A DNA stretch of 64,000 bases from Craspedostauros australis (taxonomy: Eukaryota; Bacillariophyta; Bacillariophyceae; Mastogloiales; Achnanthaceae): assembly GCA_026770025.1 (NCBI GenBank), contig JAMXDE010000014.1:1860001-1924000 (forward strand). Reading direction: 5' to 3'. Made by a program: the position numbers and the translations under genes. The notes under the pieces were generated by a model, which worked only from the letters and a program-made list of their open reading frames with translations, ran no database searches and was not told the DNA's origin. How positions within the stretch are numbered: the first letter of the stretch is position 1; the number at the start of each line of letters is the position of its first letter. Of the stretch, positions 53,714 through 64,000 are shown one piece after another.

Positions 53714-56085
53714 AGCGCCACACCAGACCATGCCATACCAGAAGTTTTCAAGAATTGGACGCACGACGGAATTGAGTTGATGGATAAAAATAGTCGTCAG
53801 AATAGTCATTAGGATAGAATCTGTGAAAGGAGCTGGAGCAACTTGAGATCCAATCATTGAATGGTGCGTCCGGCATGCCTTCACCGTCGCCTTTGGTGAT
53901 GCGCACCGCATGCTGCTCTATGCAGTCCCGTATCGTTCGCAGCGCGGTCTGGTTGGGCCGCGAGATACGCACAATCTTCTGTGAATGAATTGCAGATGAT
54001 CCCGGTTGGTGTAAGGCGCGTTGGTGTGCAACATCAGTGGCCAATGCGACATGAAGAAGATGGTTCAGCCACCGCTGTCATCGTCGTGGTCGTCATTGCC
54101 GATCATATGGTTTCCGCATTTGTTTGTTTCGTTGGTGTGGAAGGAGGTGCGTGAGAAACGACGGTGGACCCTGTTGGCGTCATGCATGGCTTGTTGGACT
54201 CGAATCCAACTTGACGAGGAGGAGCGTATTGCGACAGTTAGCTTGTTGTTGTTGTTGGTGGTGGTGCTGCTGCAGTTTGTGCATGATGTCGCGCAAGGCA
54301 CGCATGTATGCCAGCAGCTGCATGGTTTTCGATATGGCGGACCAAGATGACGAGCCATGGGAGAAGTTGCCGATGTCATTGCACACGATTTCAGTAATGG
54401 TGGATCCGGCGAGACAGTGCCTCTGTCTCATCGTTTGCGGTTTGTGGCGGAGATGCATCTCTTTGAGCATCGGTATGAACAGGCGTGGCTGGTTGTGGTG
54501 CGTGTTGTGGAAACTGAGGAACATCTCCGAACAACAGGCTCTGCAGGTCTCGGGAAAGTCGCTGCATCCGATCTCGCGGATGCACCCGTCCAACATAGGC
54601 TGAATCTCCGTTTCCGACACTGCATCGTACGTTTACGTGCGTGCGCGCGGCTGCTGATGACTTGAATCCAGACCGCACCACGAGCCATGACATGTCTTGC
54701 CGTTGCTGTTGGTTCTGTTGTTGGCGCTGCGATTTACCATGTCCCAAGCCCATCTTTACTCCGGAGCAGTTGGTGTGGTATCTTCCTTTCTGATGTTTCT
54801 GAGCGATGCGGCACGTTGGAGATCGCTGTTCGTCACCGCTTGCCATTCGTCATCTGTATCAGCGTCATCATCATCATCGTCTCTTGCAATGGTCGCCTTC
54901 GTTGATTCTGGTTGGCGTGCCATATTTTGCGCAGCTGCTTCCTGCTTGATTTCTTCATTGCTTCATTTCTTCATTGCGTGACAGCCAATGTCTCAGTGTT
55001 GGCTGATACCTCCATCAATGCAAACATAGTCATGCCATTTCATCTCTCTCTCTCTTGTTGTGTTGATGTTGTTTGATGGATCATGTGCAAAATCGAAGAT
55101 TCGTTGTTTTGGGTGGCGTCAAGAATTGTTGGCGCGTTTGGTGAGTACTCGTCTGTCTGCCATCCGTCGTTCATTCAACCAATGACGCACACAAACACTC
55201 ACAGTTGAAGTTAGCCGTTTTCAAACGTAGTATTCGTGTTGGGTCCGACGGTGCCGCTCGCTCCGTGGCGCAGTGGTCAGTGATGGGCGGAATCGATGTC
55301 TTTGCCACTTGTATGATTTTTGTTTTGTTTTTGTTTTTGACGTGACGAAGACAGACGAAATGGTTGATACGCTCCCCTCAGTGCTTGTGACCGGTTTTCA
55401 CCGTTTGATGTCCAAGCTGTACTGATGGAGGTTGTGGCTATGGTTGTTTGTTTTGTGCTCTGATGTGGTTGTTGATTGAGTTTTAGTATTAAGTTGTAAG
55501 CTTTGTGTTTTTATGAGATGAAGAATGTTTGCATCTTCATCACATTCGAGTTTTGCTGGTTTTACTCGATGTACCGCACAAGAATGCACTCAATGTCTCT
55601 TCTTGTTCACCAAGCTCAGAGCTGCTCAGACAACAAAATGACCATGACCACTTCTATGCAATGTTTGCATGAGTGGGGCTGGAATGTTGGCAAGCAATGC
55701 AGGAGCACAGGTTAGTAAGTTGCTGAAGCAAGATCAGACTTCACTGAAAGTAGGATCTCTTTCCTTGGGAACCATGACCACGATGTCAATGGGCTCAGGT
55801 GTTGTTCGTGTGTTCTTCATTCTGGTCATATGCATAAGTGGGCTGTATCATCAGAGAGTTGCATACACCTGTTCCTTGTGCATGAGAGACCTTGCTGTGA
55901 CCAAGGTTTCTCATCAAAGGAGACTCAGAATCAAAGGCCACATATGCACACAGATTTTCGCCGAGATGATGATGACGTCACGAAAAATCCGACAAGTAAC
56001 GGACAAACGTTGGTCGAGTCCGTTTTGAGTGCAAATTTGGCACGGTACTAACTTAGTGTTCTAACTCTCACAACCAACATCACCA
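53714..56085. other. Gene-poor interval with coding fragments
   Basis: Several short protein-like frames lie here on the minus strand. The best is 54180-54620 (contains PQTMRQRHCLAGSTITEIVC), with 53748-54044 and 54391-54846 in other frames. They look like pieces of a broken minus-strand gene that I cannot name. A plus-strand frame at 55669-56028 has an ATG and one hydrophobic segment but no known family. 55250-55560 is unusually T/G-rich. A tRNA-like A box at 55258-55285 lacks a partner B box. Confidence 0.35.
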
Positions 56086-58560
56086 ATGTGTTGTCTTCAT
56101 TCGACGCAACTCTGTTCGGAGATGATGGCGATGGTGATGGCAACCCCTCCAACAGTGCCGTATCCCTTCACAATTGGTACCACCACCAACAACACAAACA
56201 ATCAGACAATCAGACAAGATGATGAGGCATCGACATCCAAGAGGAACTGTGGGAAGGCTCGCCAGTTGCTCCGTACCCTTGACCCACCCGTCGTACGACT
56301 ACGAGTATTACTATGGAACCTTCCATGGGTACGATCTACTCTGGGAGTTGTCACAACAAAGCGTCCAGCCTGATACTCTGTTCGAACCTTCGTACAGCCC
56401 GTGCGGTCATGACCATCGAAGTTGGTGGAAGAGGACGGTGTCAGACTGATAGCGGAGAAGCACACAGAGACCAAGCAACCGCAACAGGCCGACACGAAAT
56501 CGAAGGCGAGCGAGCCCACAAGCGTCGCCAAAGAGGCCAAAGCAGCTGTACATTCAGGTGGTCGTGCGAGTGTCAGCACAGATACACCAAGCAGTGCCAA
56601 TAGAAGTGCAGCCAAAGATACGAAAGCTTCGGCTGTGAAACGATCACGTGCGAAGAGTCTGGACATGCTCAACATGCAAGATCACGAGACATCATTCAGC
56701 TCCCTTGATCCCAGCAAGTTCATCAACAACGAATCGATACTGGTGCCAAACATCCCAGGTGGACTCAGCTTCGCCACAGCCCCAGCACTTGGCGCAACCC
56801 GTGAACGAAGCAGCCAAGACAAGACGTAGCTTGCCCAGAGTCGGAGACGCAGGCCGACGACACAAACGAATTCCAACGGAACGACCAGCAGTGCCAAATC
56901 GAGGAGCAAGAGTTTAGAATTCTCGAAGGACGGACACAACATGCCAGTCACACCAGACACATCAGACATACCAGGCGCGATGAGCGCAGCCAGCACCCCG
57001 GCTCTACCTCGAGTTGCGACAACGGAGACGTCACGCAGCAAGAGCCTGGAGCCACTGTCCAATCTGCCAAGTCTCTACGACGACGACAGCGTCGACGTTG
57101 CGACAAGTGCTGCCGTAACGAACGGTGGGAGATGCTCTGTGGCCCCTGTCACGCCTGGAGGTCGGAGCGCGGCATCTACACCAGCCCCCTTCAGCCACAC
57201 ACATGAAAAGAGACAACAGTCTTTGTCGCCGAACAAGCGCAGGTCGACGTTGGCAAGCATCCTCAAGGCCAAACGATCGTCATTACGCGAAGTGTCGTCA
57301 ACCAATCCTGGCAAATCGAAGCAACGACCATCTCTCGAATCCCGATCATCGCAATTGGCCGATCTTGCCTTGACTGAAGCCTCCGCAAAGGCGCCATCAT
57401 CGCCACCGTCATCATCATCACAGTCCAAATCCAAACTCAATCTTCAACAGTTCGAACGCAACCACGGAGGTGTCTCGACCGCACCCCAAGCCCCATCCAG
57501 TCCTGGAGCCTTGAGTTTGGGAATTGAATTGAAATCGAGCAAGAAGGAACAGGTGACTCCTTCTCACAACAGATCCGCACGCAGTTCGTTGCGCCCAAGT
57601 GAAGACTCAAAGCAACGACGTTCACGCGAATGAAGCACGGGTGCTCTGTGCGAGGCGATCAAGGAAACGTTCTCCAAAGTGCTTGGCAATGGGCCCGACA
57701 TCACCACTCCAGCAAAACAGCAGGTGTGTCATCACCATTGATATTACCATCGATATCACCATCGATATCACCGTCGCCACGACATCGGCGGAGAAGCGCA
57801 CAACACACCAGCGGTAAGCCGCACTCAACATTGTCAAGATCAAAGAGTCTGGAGCATTCACCATCACTGCGTCATCGTCGTGACGGAGAAATTCATACTT
57901 TCTCCTCTGGAAGAAGCCGCTGCTCGCCATCGGCGCGGAGTCGTCGAGGCCCGTCCGATCGCGGCCATAGAAGAACTACGCAAGTATCGATGGACTCATC
58001 GCCATCATCACGACGCCAACGAACATGTGGCAGTTCGGATGATGCGAACGCAGCCTCGCGTTCACGCCAATCCAACTCAAATGCGCACTCCACTGGTACT
58101 GGTTTGCACCAACGCAAGGGCTCACCTTCCCGAACGCATGCCCGGGGAAGTTCGCAAAGACCAAATCAACGTGGCCATAGCCAATCGACACCATGTGGCG
58201 AAGATCAGCGAAGGAAGTCCTCTGATGAACGATCACCATCGGCGCGACAACGAAGTAGGTCAAGAGGATATCGAAATTAGAGCGTCGAACGGCACAGCAA
58301 TGAGAGAGATGAGAATGGACGGCATTGCAAACAACAACATGGCCAACAACAGCATGGCAACAAACGTTCGTCATCACGCGGGGCCCTTCAATCAAATCGT
58401 TGTGGACGAAGCAGATCATCGACTCGCGATGCTGTCTACCATGAGAAGCTGTCCGGCACAAAGCCACTGCAACTCATATCAAAGAAAGCAGTCAGGAACA
58501 AGATCGCGTCTCAGTGCCGCCATCCCTTGATGAATGGTACCAAAACTCCCACCCTGTGAT
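56086..58560 (+). pseudogene. RS-rich gene remnant with repeated SRSKSLE motif
   Basis: Plus-strand coding character persists over 2.4 kb. One frame runs 56422-57700, interrupted by TAG 56827-56829 and TGA 57631-57633 (it continues STGALCEAIKETFSKVLGNG). Another runs from about 57750 to 58560, interrupted by TAG 58278-58280 and ending KTPTL. A possible intron or frame slip lies at 57720-57830. The motif (S/K)RS(R)KSLE or SRAKSLD occurs at least four times, each followed by a different acidic or Ser-rich stretch. Arg/Ser-rich, splicing-factor-like composition dominates the 3' part. A Tyr-rich frame (HPSYDYEYYYGTFHGYDLLW) at 56230-56440 may be its 5' part. With three in-frame stops it is more likely a decaying gene than a multi-intron gene. 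The family is unknown. Confidence 0.45.
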
Positions 58561-60184
58561 GCATCACGACATGATGGTATGGAATGAGATGTGTGGGCCG
58601 CTCCGTACTCGTATCATACTCATAGAGGTATGGTAGATCCACATCCCTGTATGTAATACACCTACGAATAGACTGTACGTCTCTACGTATGTTTGGAACA
58701 GTACCGCATGCACTATATCTGCTTGTGCAATAGAACACTGTGATGAAGTCACCGGATGTTTCAAGAGATTGAAGGGCTGGATACTGCTCCCGCGCTGCCT
58801 CTGCCTTGTCTGCAACTTGTCTGGTCCGCTCTCTGCGGTATAGTACATACCCACACAGGGATGTTGCCGATGTCATTCACCAGCAGATTGGACGTCCGTG
58901 GTTCCATCCACGCTCCGCCATGAGCATCGTTGTTGGTTCGTTGCGCAGACAAAGGACGCATGGCAGCAACATTATCACAAGCCGTGCGGTCGCCACCATG
59001 CCACCGGATTCGCACACAGAGCAATCTACTCCAAGTTACACTACCAAGCAGATGCAAAGCAACAGTGCCGATGCCAGTCGATCCAAGCTTCTGGAAGAGA
59101 CGATCTACGAAGAACACATGGCGAACAAGGCAGAGAGAAATGGTGAGAAGCCGCGAGGAGCATGGTTGCTGCACGGTTCCATCGACCGTCCCGCATCACG
59201 CTATTGTCCTCATCTCGCCAGGAGTTGCGCTCTCGTCATTGTGCCAGAACTGCAGTCGAGACCCTCGCCAAGTCCCAGGAGGAGTGATCACTCGCCGTTG
59301 GAGCAACAATTGGGTCACCATCCATTCCAATCTTCGGAGCAATCAATGCCAGCGTGGTGAAACACAAGAATCGACGAGCTAGCGCAGTCCAAACATCCAG
59401 CCAGCTTGGCGAGCAAAAGAAGAAACCAATCAGCCAACCAACCAACAAGCAACCCCATGCAGAGTGCGGGTGCCGTATTGCGGATCACGGTTGACACAGA
59501 GTTTCCATACAGCACAAGAAGCACACGGTCAGCGATCCATGGCCCATGCGCACCGTATACCCACAGGTCCTCCTTTGTGATGCTCCCAACTTCGTTCGTG
59601 AGGTGGATGTTCTTGTCGATCACCTCGGTTGAGCATCGATGCTCTGGGAGTCACGAGCCAAGATGGCAGTGCTTCTGTCTGTGGATAGAACGCGCATGGT
59701 ATTGTATGTTGGTGGTATGTGCGACAGGAACAGTGGAGGCGGCACAGTATCGCTCTGCCTGATGCTCGCTGGACGTGTCAACTCATCCCAATATGCAATG
59801 TGGTGTTGGTTTGATGTTGAGGACTCTTGTTGCCTGTGCGGATGGTGATGGTTGCAATGCGGTGGGATGGCAACCAGTTGAATCCAAATGGGATGGGTCG
59901 CGACCACCAAAGGCAACCAACAAACGCAGTCACATCAGTGGCTTCATCGTTGTTCGAGGCATTGGCTCACACCTCAAGTTGGTGCTTGCGATGGCAGGCG
60001 GACGGGGGTCAGCGGTGTTGCAGATGCCACGATGACGCAAGCAAGCGTGGGCCATGGTGCACATGGTGATGGCGACGGTGGTGGCGACAGCTCCCGCTGT
60101 CTCTTTCTCTCTTTCTGTATCTCAGCCTTCAAAGACTTTCACATTGTTTGCTTCGGATTGGTGTTGCGTTGATTGTGGCCAAAC
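58561..60184. other. Gene-poor interval with minus-strand coding fragments
   Basis: Minus-strand frames 59620-59916 (ending TAILARDSQSIDAQP), 59315-59623 (DKNIHLTNEVGSITKEDLWV) and 58761-59174 (WMEPRTSNLLVNDIGNIPVW) lie in successive different frames. The first two appear to continue each other across a one-base shift. This suggests a broken gene of about 1.1 kb. No family is recognised. Confidence 0.35.
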
Positions 60185-60501
60185 GAGAACTCTGTTGTGG
60201 TGCTTCTTTCTTGTTGTTGGTCGCACGCATTTTCGTGATGGATGGGAACAGAAAGATCCAATCCGCGCGAACCAGACGCGTTTGATCAAGAGAAGGAGAC
60301 AAACACAGGCAAACACACACACCAACCAACCCCATAATCGAGCACATCAACAACAGATATCGAGTTGCCACTCAGAACAATTCAAGCTATTGAAAACACA
60401 CCATCGATATCTCTGCCTCATAGTAGATAGCTCAGACCACGCACTTCCTCGACAGCCAATCCAACGCCAAAAGACCACCAACCATCAACCATCCTCTCAA
60501 C

Positions 60502-62262
60502 ATGCCGAATGTTACGAACCAACAACTCCTTGATGCTGCCAAGACAGGTGACTTGTCGGTGTTGAAGGAATGGAAGAAGCAGAGCACGACACAGAATGAA
60601 GGAGTTGATGTCAACATGGTTACAGGCAGGAGAGGTCGGACTCCCCTTCATTTGGCATGTCACAACGGCCACCTGGAGTGCGTGGAGTACCTCATTGAAT
60701 CATGTGAGGCGAACATCAACTGCAAAAACAACGATGGTATCACTCCCCTTCATGTGGCATGCTTGTGTGGCAACCTGGAGTGCGTCAAGTACCTCATCGA
60801 ATCATGTGAGGCGAACATCAACTGCAAAACCAACGATGGTTCCACTCCGCTTCATGTGGCATGCATGTACGACCACCTGGAGTGTGTGAAGTACCTCATC
60901 GAATCATGTGAGGCGAACATCAACTGCAAAGACAACAATGATCTCACTCCCCTTCATGTAGCATGCCACAACGGCCACCTGGAGTGCGTGGAGTACCTCA
61001 TTGAATCATGTGAGGCGAACATCAATTGCCAAAACAACAATGGTTGGACTCCCCTTCATCACGCATGCCGCAACGGCCACCTGGAGTGTGTGAAGTACCT
61101 CATCGAATCATGTGAGGCGGACATCAACTGCAAAGACAACGATGGTGACACTCCCCTTCACCAGGCATGCTGCAACGGCCACCTGGAGTGCGTCAAGTAC
61201 CTCATCGAATCATGTGAGGCGGACATCAACTGCAAAGACAACAATGATCTCACTCCCCTTCATGTAGCATGCCACAACGGCCACCTGGAGTGCGTGGAGT
61301 ACCTCATTGAATCATGTGAGGCGAACATCAACTGCCAAAACAACAATGGTTGGACTCCCCTTCATCACGCATGCCGCAACGGCCACCTGGAGTGTGTGAA
61401 GTACCTCATCGAATCATGTGAGGCGGACATCAACTGCAAAACCAACGATGGTGACACTCCCCTTCACCAGGCATGCTGCAACGGCCACCTGGAGTGCGTC
61501 AAGTACCTCATCGAATCATGTGAGGCGGACATCAACTGCAAAGACAACAATGATCTCACTCCCCTTCATGTAGCATGCCACAACGGCCACCTGGAGTGCG
61601 TGGAGTACCTCATTGAATCATGTGAGGCGAACATCAACTGCCAAAACAACAATGGTTGGACTCCCCTTCATCACGCATGCCGCAACGGCCACCTGGAGTG
61701 TGTGAAGTACCTCATCGAATCATGTGAGGCGGACATCAACTGCAAAGACAACAATGGTGACACTGCCCTTCATTGGGCATGCTGCAACGGCCACCTGGAG
61801 TGTGTCAAGTACCTCATTGAATCATGTGAGGCGAACATCAACTGCCAAAACAACAATGGTTGGACTCCCCTTCATCACGCATGCCGCAACGGCCACCTGG
61901 AGTGCGTGGAGTACCTCACCAAATCAGGTGGAGCGAACATCAACTGCCAAAACAACAATGGTGACACTCCCCTTCATTGGGCATGCCACAACGGCAAGCT
62001 GGAGTGTATCGAGTCCCTCATTAGAGGACTTTCGCCTTCAGTTCACCCACAACTGCAACAACGCTTGCAACAAAACGAGCAAGAGAATGAACAACCACAA
62101 GAACAGTTGGGACAGCAGTTGAAGCCGAAGGAACAACAACAACAACAACAACAACAGTCGAGACACCAGTTGAAGCGGAAGAAGCAAGAGAATGAACACA
62201 ACCACAGTGACCACAAGAGGACCAAAATCAACATTGACGAAGACCGCCTCAGATCTTTCTAA
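60502..62262 (+). CDS. Ankyrin-repeat protein, fourteen repeats
   Basis: 586 aa, paralogue of the 51969 gene. The same N-terminal helix pair (NQQLLDAAKTGDLSVLKEWK) is followed by 14 ankyrin repeats of 34 residues (TPLHVACHNGHLECVEYLIE then SCEANINCQNNNGW type). Repeats 4-6, 7-9 and 10-12 form a three-repeat block repeated almost exactly. The last two repeats (EYLTKSGGANINC, NGKLECIESLIRGL) match the last two of copy 1, so growth was internal. The C-terminal Gln/Glu/Lys-rich tail and the TAA position are shared with copy 1. The long curved ankyrin stack should be a binding surface; the partner is unknown. Confidence 0.82.
   Translation: MPNVTNQQLLDAAKTGDLSVLKEWKKQSTTQNEGVDVNMVTGRRGRTPLHLACHNGHLECVEYLIESCEANINCKNNDGITPLHVACLCGNLECVKYLIESCEANINCKTNDGSTPLHVACMYDHLECVKYLIESCEANINCKDNNDLTPLHVACHNGHLECVEYLIESCEANINCQNNNGWTPLHHACRNGHLECVKYLIESCEADINCKDNDGDTPLHQACCNGHLECVKYLIESCEADINCKDNNDLTPLHVACHNGHLECVEYLIESCEANINCQNNNGWTPLHHACRNGHLECVKYLIESCEADINCKTNDGDTPLHQACCNGHLECVKYLIESCEADINCKDNNDLTPLHVACHNGHLECVEYLIESCEANINCQNNNGWTPLHHACRNGHLECVKYLIESCEADINCKDNNGDTALHWACCNGHLECVKYLIESCEANINCQNNNGWTPLHHACRNGHLECVEYLTKSGGANINCQNNNGDTPLHWACHNGKLECIESLIRGLSPSVHPQLQQRLQQNEQENEQPQEQLGQQLKPKEQQQQQQQQSRHQLKRKKQENEHNHSDHKRTKINIDEDRLRSF
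60931..61848 (+). repeat. Three tandem 306-bp units (each three ankyrin repeats)
   Basis: The word GACAACAATGATCTCACT begins at 60931, 61237 and 61543, exactly 306 bp apart. Units 1 and 2 differ at very few bases (such as GACAAC/ACCAAC). Unit 3 diverges in its last third (GGTGACACTGCCC, CATTGGGC). Near identity at the DNA level implies recent unequal exchange or gene conversion. Confidence 0.93.
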
Positions 62263-63114
62263 ACTGGGAATAGGGAAGACACCATCTTCTTGTGCGGCCA
62301 CGGTGACCAACAACAACCAATCAAGGCAAACACCCAAGTCCTCAAGATCACTGCCCCATCCAATGAGACACTTATCGGCCCTGGAATCCAACATCAGTAT
62401 GCAAATGATGGCACTGACGACGGTGCAGCCCCCATCCAAACAACCATCCCTCTTCCCAACCTTCAACCAAAACACGTCCGATACATCCTCCAATGCATCT
62501 ACACAGGCGAGAAATCCTTCAATGACAGCGCTCGTGACAACGCCGCCACACACATCGGCGCTCACTCCAACTCTCACCACGATACAAATGCCTCTCACCA
62601 GCCAACTCCCATCCTCACTGGACAGGATGATCTGCACTAGCTGATCCTTGTGGCCAACGAGTTTGGCTTCAGGTGACTCAAGCTTGTTCTTGAAGCGGAG
62701 TTGGCCCACAAATATCTCACAGAGGATACCATGATAGATGCGGTGATATTCGCCGATCAACACAACTGCTTGGTGTTGTAGGATGCAGCAATGAGAATGG
62801 CAGCTGAAAGTGAGAAGGATATGTTCACTCATCTAGATTTAAGCAAACTGATTCTACAACCCCAACTGATGACGGAGATCCAGGTGTTTTGCGGTGGAAG
62901 AACAGAGAGCGCTAGTATTGATGATGAGTACAACCACCTGTCCATGATGGACCTGTACAAGGTTGTTGATGAGGATGAGGGTACAGCACAAGTGGATTCA
63001 TACATGGATTGGGCGACATTGGTGGGCTTCGTGCGCTCCATGAGAACCAGCTCTATGAGAACCAATTGATCCGAAGTGATTGTGGCGGACGGCACTGCCG
63101 AGGAAGAGGAGTGA
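62263..63114 (+). pseudogene. Decayed BTB-like 3' part of ankyrin-BTB gene, copy 2
   Basis: The frame is the same as the ankyrin ORF throughout (TGNREDTIFLCGHGDQQQPI ... VRYILQCIYTGEKSF). It contains, after the shared TAA, TAG at 62638-62640, TGA after NEFGFR and TAG after DQHNCLVL. The aligned copy 1 residues are Gln, Arg and Lys. It lacks the one-base shift of copy 1, so the two BTB parts decayed independently. It ends MRTSSMRTN at TGA 63067-63069, earlier than copy 1. Confidence 0.65.
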
Positions 63115-63117
63115 AGC

Positions 63118-64000
63118 AGTTCACTCCAGCAACAGCGCTTGAGGAGCGAACACATCATGGAGTGGAGTAGCGCAGACGGCAAAGTCTGAGCAATTTGATA
63201 GCAATTAGATATTCTCTATATTACTTATCAAGAGAGCCTTCAGACTCGCATGTCGTGTGACCTGTACGAGTAGTCGCGGTGCGGGCACGGTGCAAAGAGA
63301 TGACGAGCCATCAATCCAATGCCGCATCGCACATGCCAAGTCATGCATCAATTCAATGCCAACGCTCGTGTTGAGTGAAAAGACGAAAGTTGGTTTGCAC
63401 ATGCCGAAGAGAGTGCCGCAAGCGGAACCACCACGACATCAAACAATCGCTCGATCATTGTGAAGTTCAGTTGCGCGGCGTTTTGATGTGACGGGGAGAC
63501 GAGATGGTTGTGAGTGTGAATGTCGGTGGGCGAGGAGCATGGAATATGAGCGCCGTGGAGCCAGCGCCGTGGAGCCTCCGCTGGATTCACATTCATATTC
63601 GTCATCTTGACCATTGGTGTCTTGTGATGCGTGAGCGTTTGCTCTGTTGTTCGGGCCAGGCATTGGGGCAGCAGATGAGCCAAGCAATGAAGCAAGAACC
63701 ATGCGCCTCGCCAATTGCGCTTTGGTCATGCTTCATGCGATCGCTCGCCGCCGGCGGAGTACGCGAGGCTTGATGCGGTCCAACCACTTTGCTGGGATGG
63801 CGACTGCTCCAGCATCCAAAGCGATGCGTCTCATGCGCAGTGCATTGGTGCCATGCGATGCTTCGCTCCCAAGCCGTTGCTTTCCACACCTCAGAACGAA
63901 TTCGCCGCAGGGTGAGAGTCTTGCTCCGTGCTCCAGCTTGACGATTTGACGACTTGGGCATCGGCATCATCTGTCGAAAGATACGCGGAACCGAAGTCGA
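63118..64000. other. Window end, possible broken minus-strand gene
   Basis: On the minus strand, frames with coding character follow each other with stops between them: FGSAYLSTDDADAQVVKS (near 63995), RRIALDAGAVAIPAKWLDRI (about 63830-63770) and MTKAQLARRMVLASLLGSSA (63729 downward to 63439). This could be the 3' end of a decaying gene extending past the window. The family is unknown and support is weak. Confidence 0.3.

Larger units (their letters stand above)
51601..53717 (+). repeat. Segmental duplication, copy 1 (ankyrin-BTB unit)
   Basis: This unit matches 60185-63117, from about 370 bp before the start codon to just after the last BTB codon. The 80 bp before the ATG are almost identical (both contain CTGCCTCATAGTAGATAGCT). 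Outside these limits the flanks are unrelated. The length difference between the copies is 816 bp = 8 x 102, fully explained by ankyrin-repeat number. Confidence 0.85.
60185..63117 (+). repeat. Segmental duplication, copy 2 (ankyrin-BTB unit)
   Basis: Counterpart of 51601-53717 in direct orientation, about 6.5 kb downstream. It has the same leader, start, C-terminal Gln-rich region and BTB remnant, but eight more ankyrin repeats. Confidence 0.85.

Noticed and set aside
55255-55290. tRNA-like A box (GTGGCGCAGTGGTCAGTG)
   Set aside because: No B box (GGTTCRANNCC) lies at the needed distance and no acceptor stem can be built, so no tRNA is called.
1-64000. Transposons, LTR or virus-like elements
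   Set aside because: No reverse transcriptase, integrase, transposase or capsid motif and no long terminal repeats were noticed by eye. The only long repeats are the ankyrin units.

Overview
This is nuclear DNA from a photosynthetic eukaryote, most likely a diatom or another alga with a red-derived secondary plastid. The evidence is as follows. Genes are mostly single-exon or carry one to three GT-AG introns of about 217-366 nt. Eight proteins start with a signal peptide followed by an Ala-Phe type plastid motif (for example SAFASS, AGAFTP, TTAFTP, VDAFSF, VDAFKI, SEAF), which is the bipartite targeting signal of red-lineage secondary plastids. Typical algal plastid proteins are present (FBPase, fibrillin/PAP, a thylakoid-lumen protein). 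No prokaryotic operon, rRNA, intact tRNA, virus-like element or recognisable transposon was seen.

Layout. 1-7 kb: a 5'-partial minus-strand secreted protein, a CCDC6-like coiled-coil protein, Yae1, a thylakoid-lumen protein and an ABC-class ATPase. 7-17 kb: a TKL-like kinase, a plastid bestrophin-like (DUF4239) membrane protein, PWP1, and a plastid peroxiredoxin-like protein with an in-frame TGA that looks like selenocysteine. 17-33 kb: a SETD9-like SET protein, RCE1 protease, a TPR protein, a double HMG-box protein, a BMT5-like methyltransferase fused to zinc fingers, and a PPR protein. 33-51 kb: a plastid membrane protein with a second in-frame TGA, fibrillin, an amino-acid transporter, plastid FBPase, an Aurora-like kinase, a UMP/CMP kinase fused to a CaMKII-association domain, prefoldin 6, NOC2 and a plastid-type histone deacetylase-like protein. 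Splice joins were inferred by reading frame and homology. They give continuous proteins in nine genes.

51.6-64 kb is different. Two direct copies of an ankyrin-BTB gene lie about 6.5 kb apart. Both carry the same stop between the ankyrin and BTB parts, and each BTB part has decayed separately. The second copy has gained exactly eight 102-bp ankyrin repeats, partly by amplifying a 306-bp unit. Between and after the copies there is only gene-poor DNA with an RS-rich gene remnant and other broken coding fragments.

Themes: the window is rich in ribosome-biogenesis factors (NOC2, PWP1, Yae1, BMT5-like) and plastid proteins, but the genes are not arranged as a pathway. The most notable signals are the two plastid-directed genes with in-frame TGA (the first strong, the second moderate), the kinase/CaMKII-AD fusion, the methyltransferase/zinc-finger fusion, the plastid-signal deacetylase and the expanding ankyrin gene.
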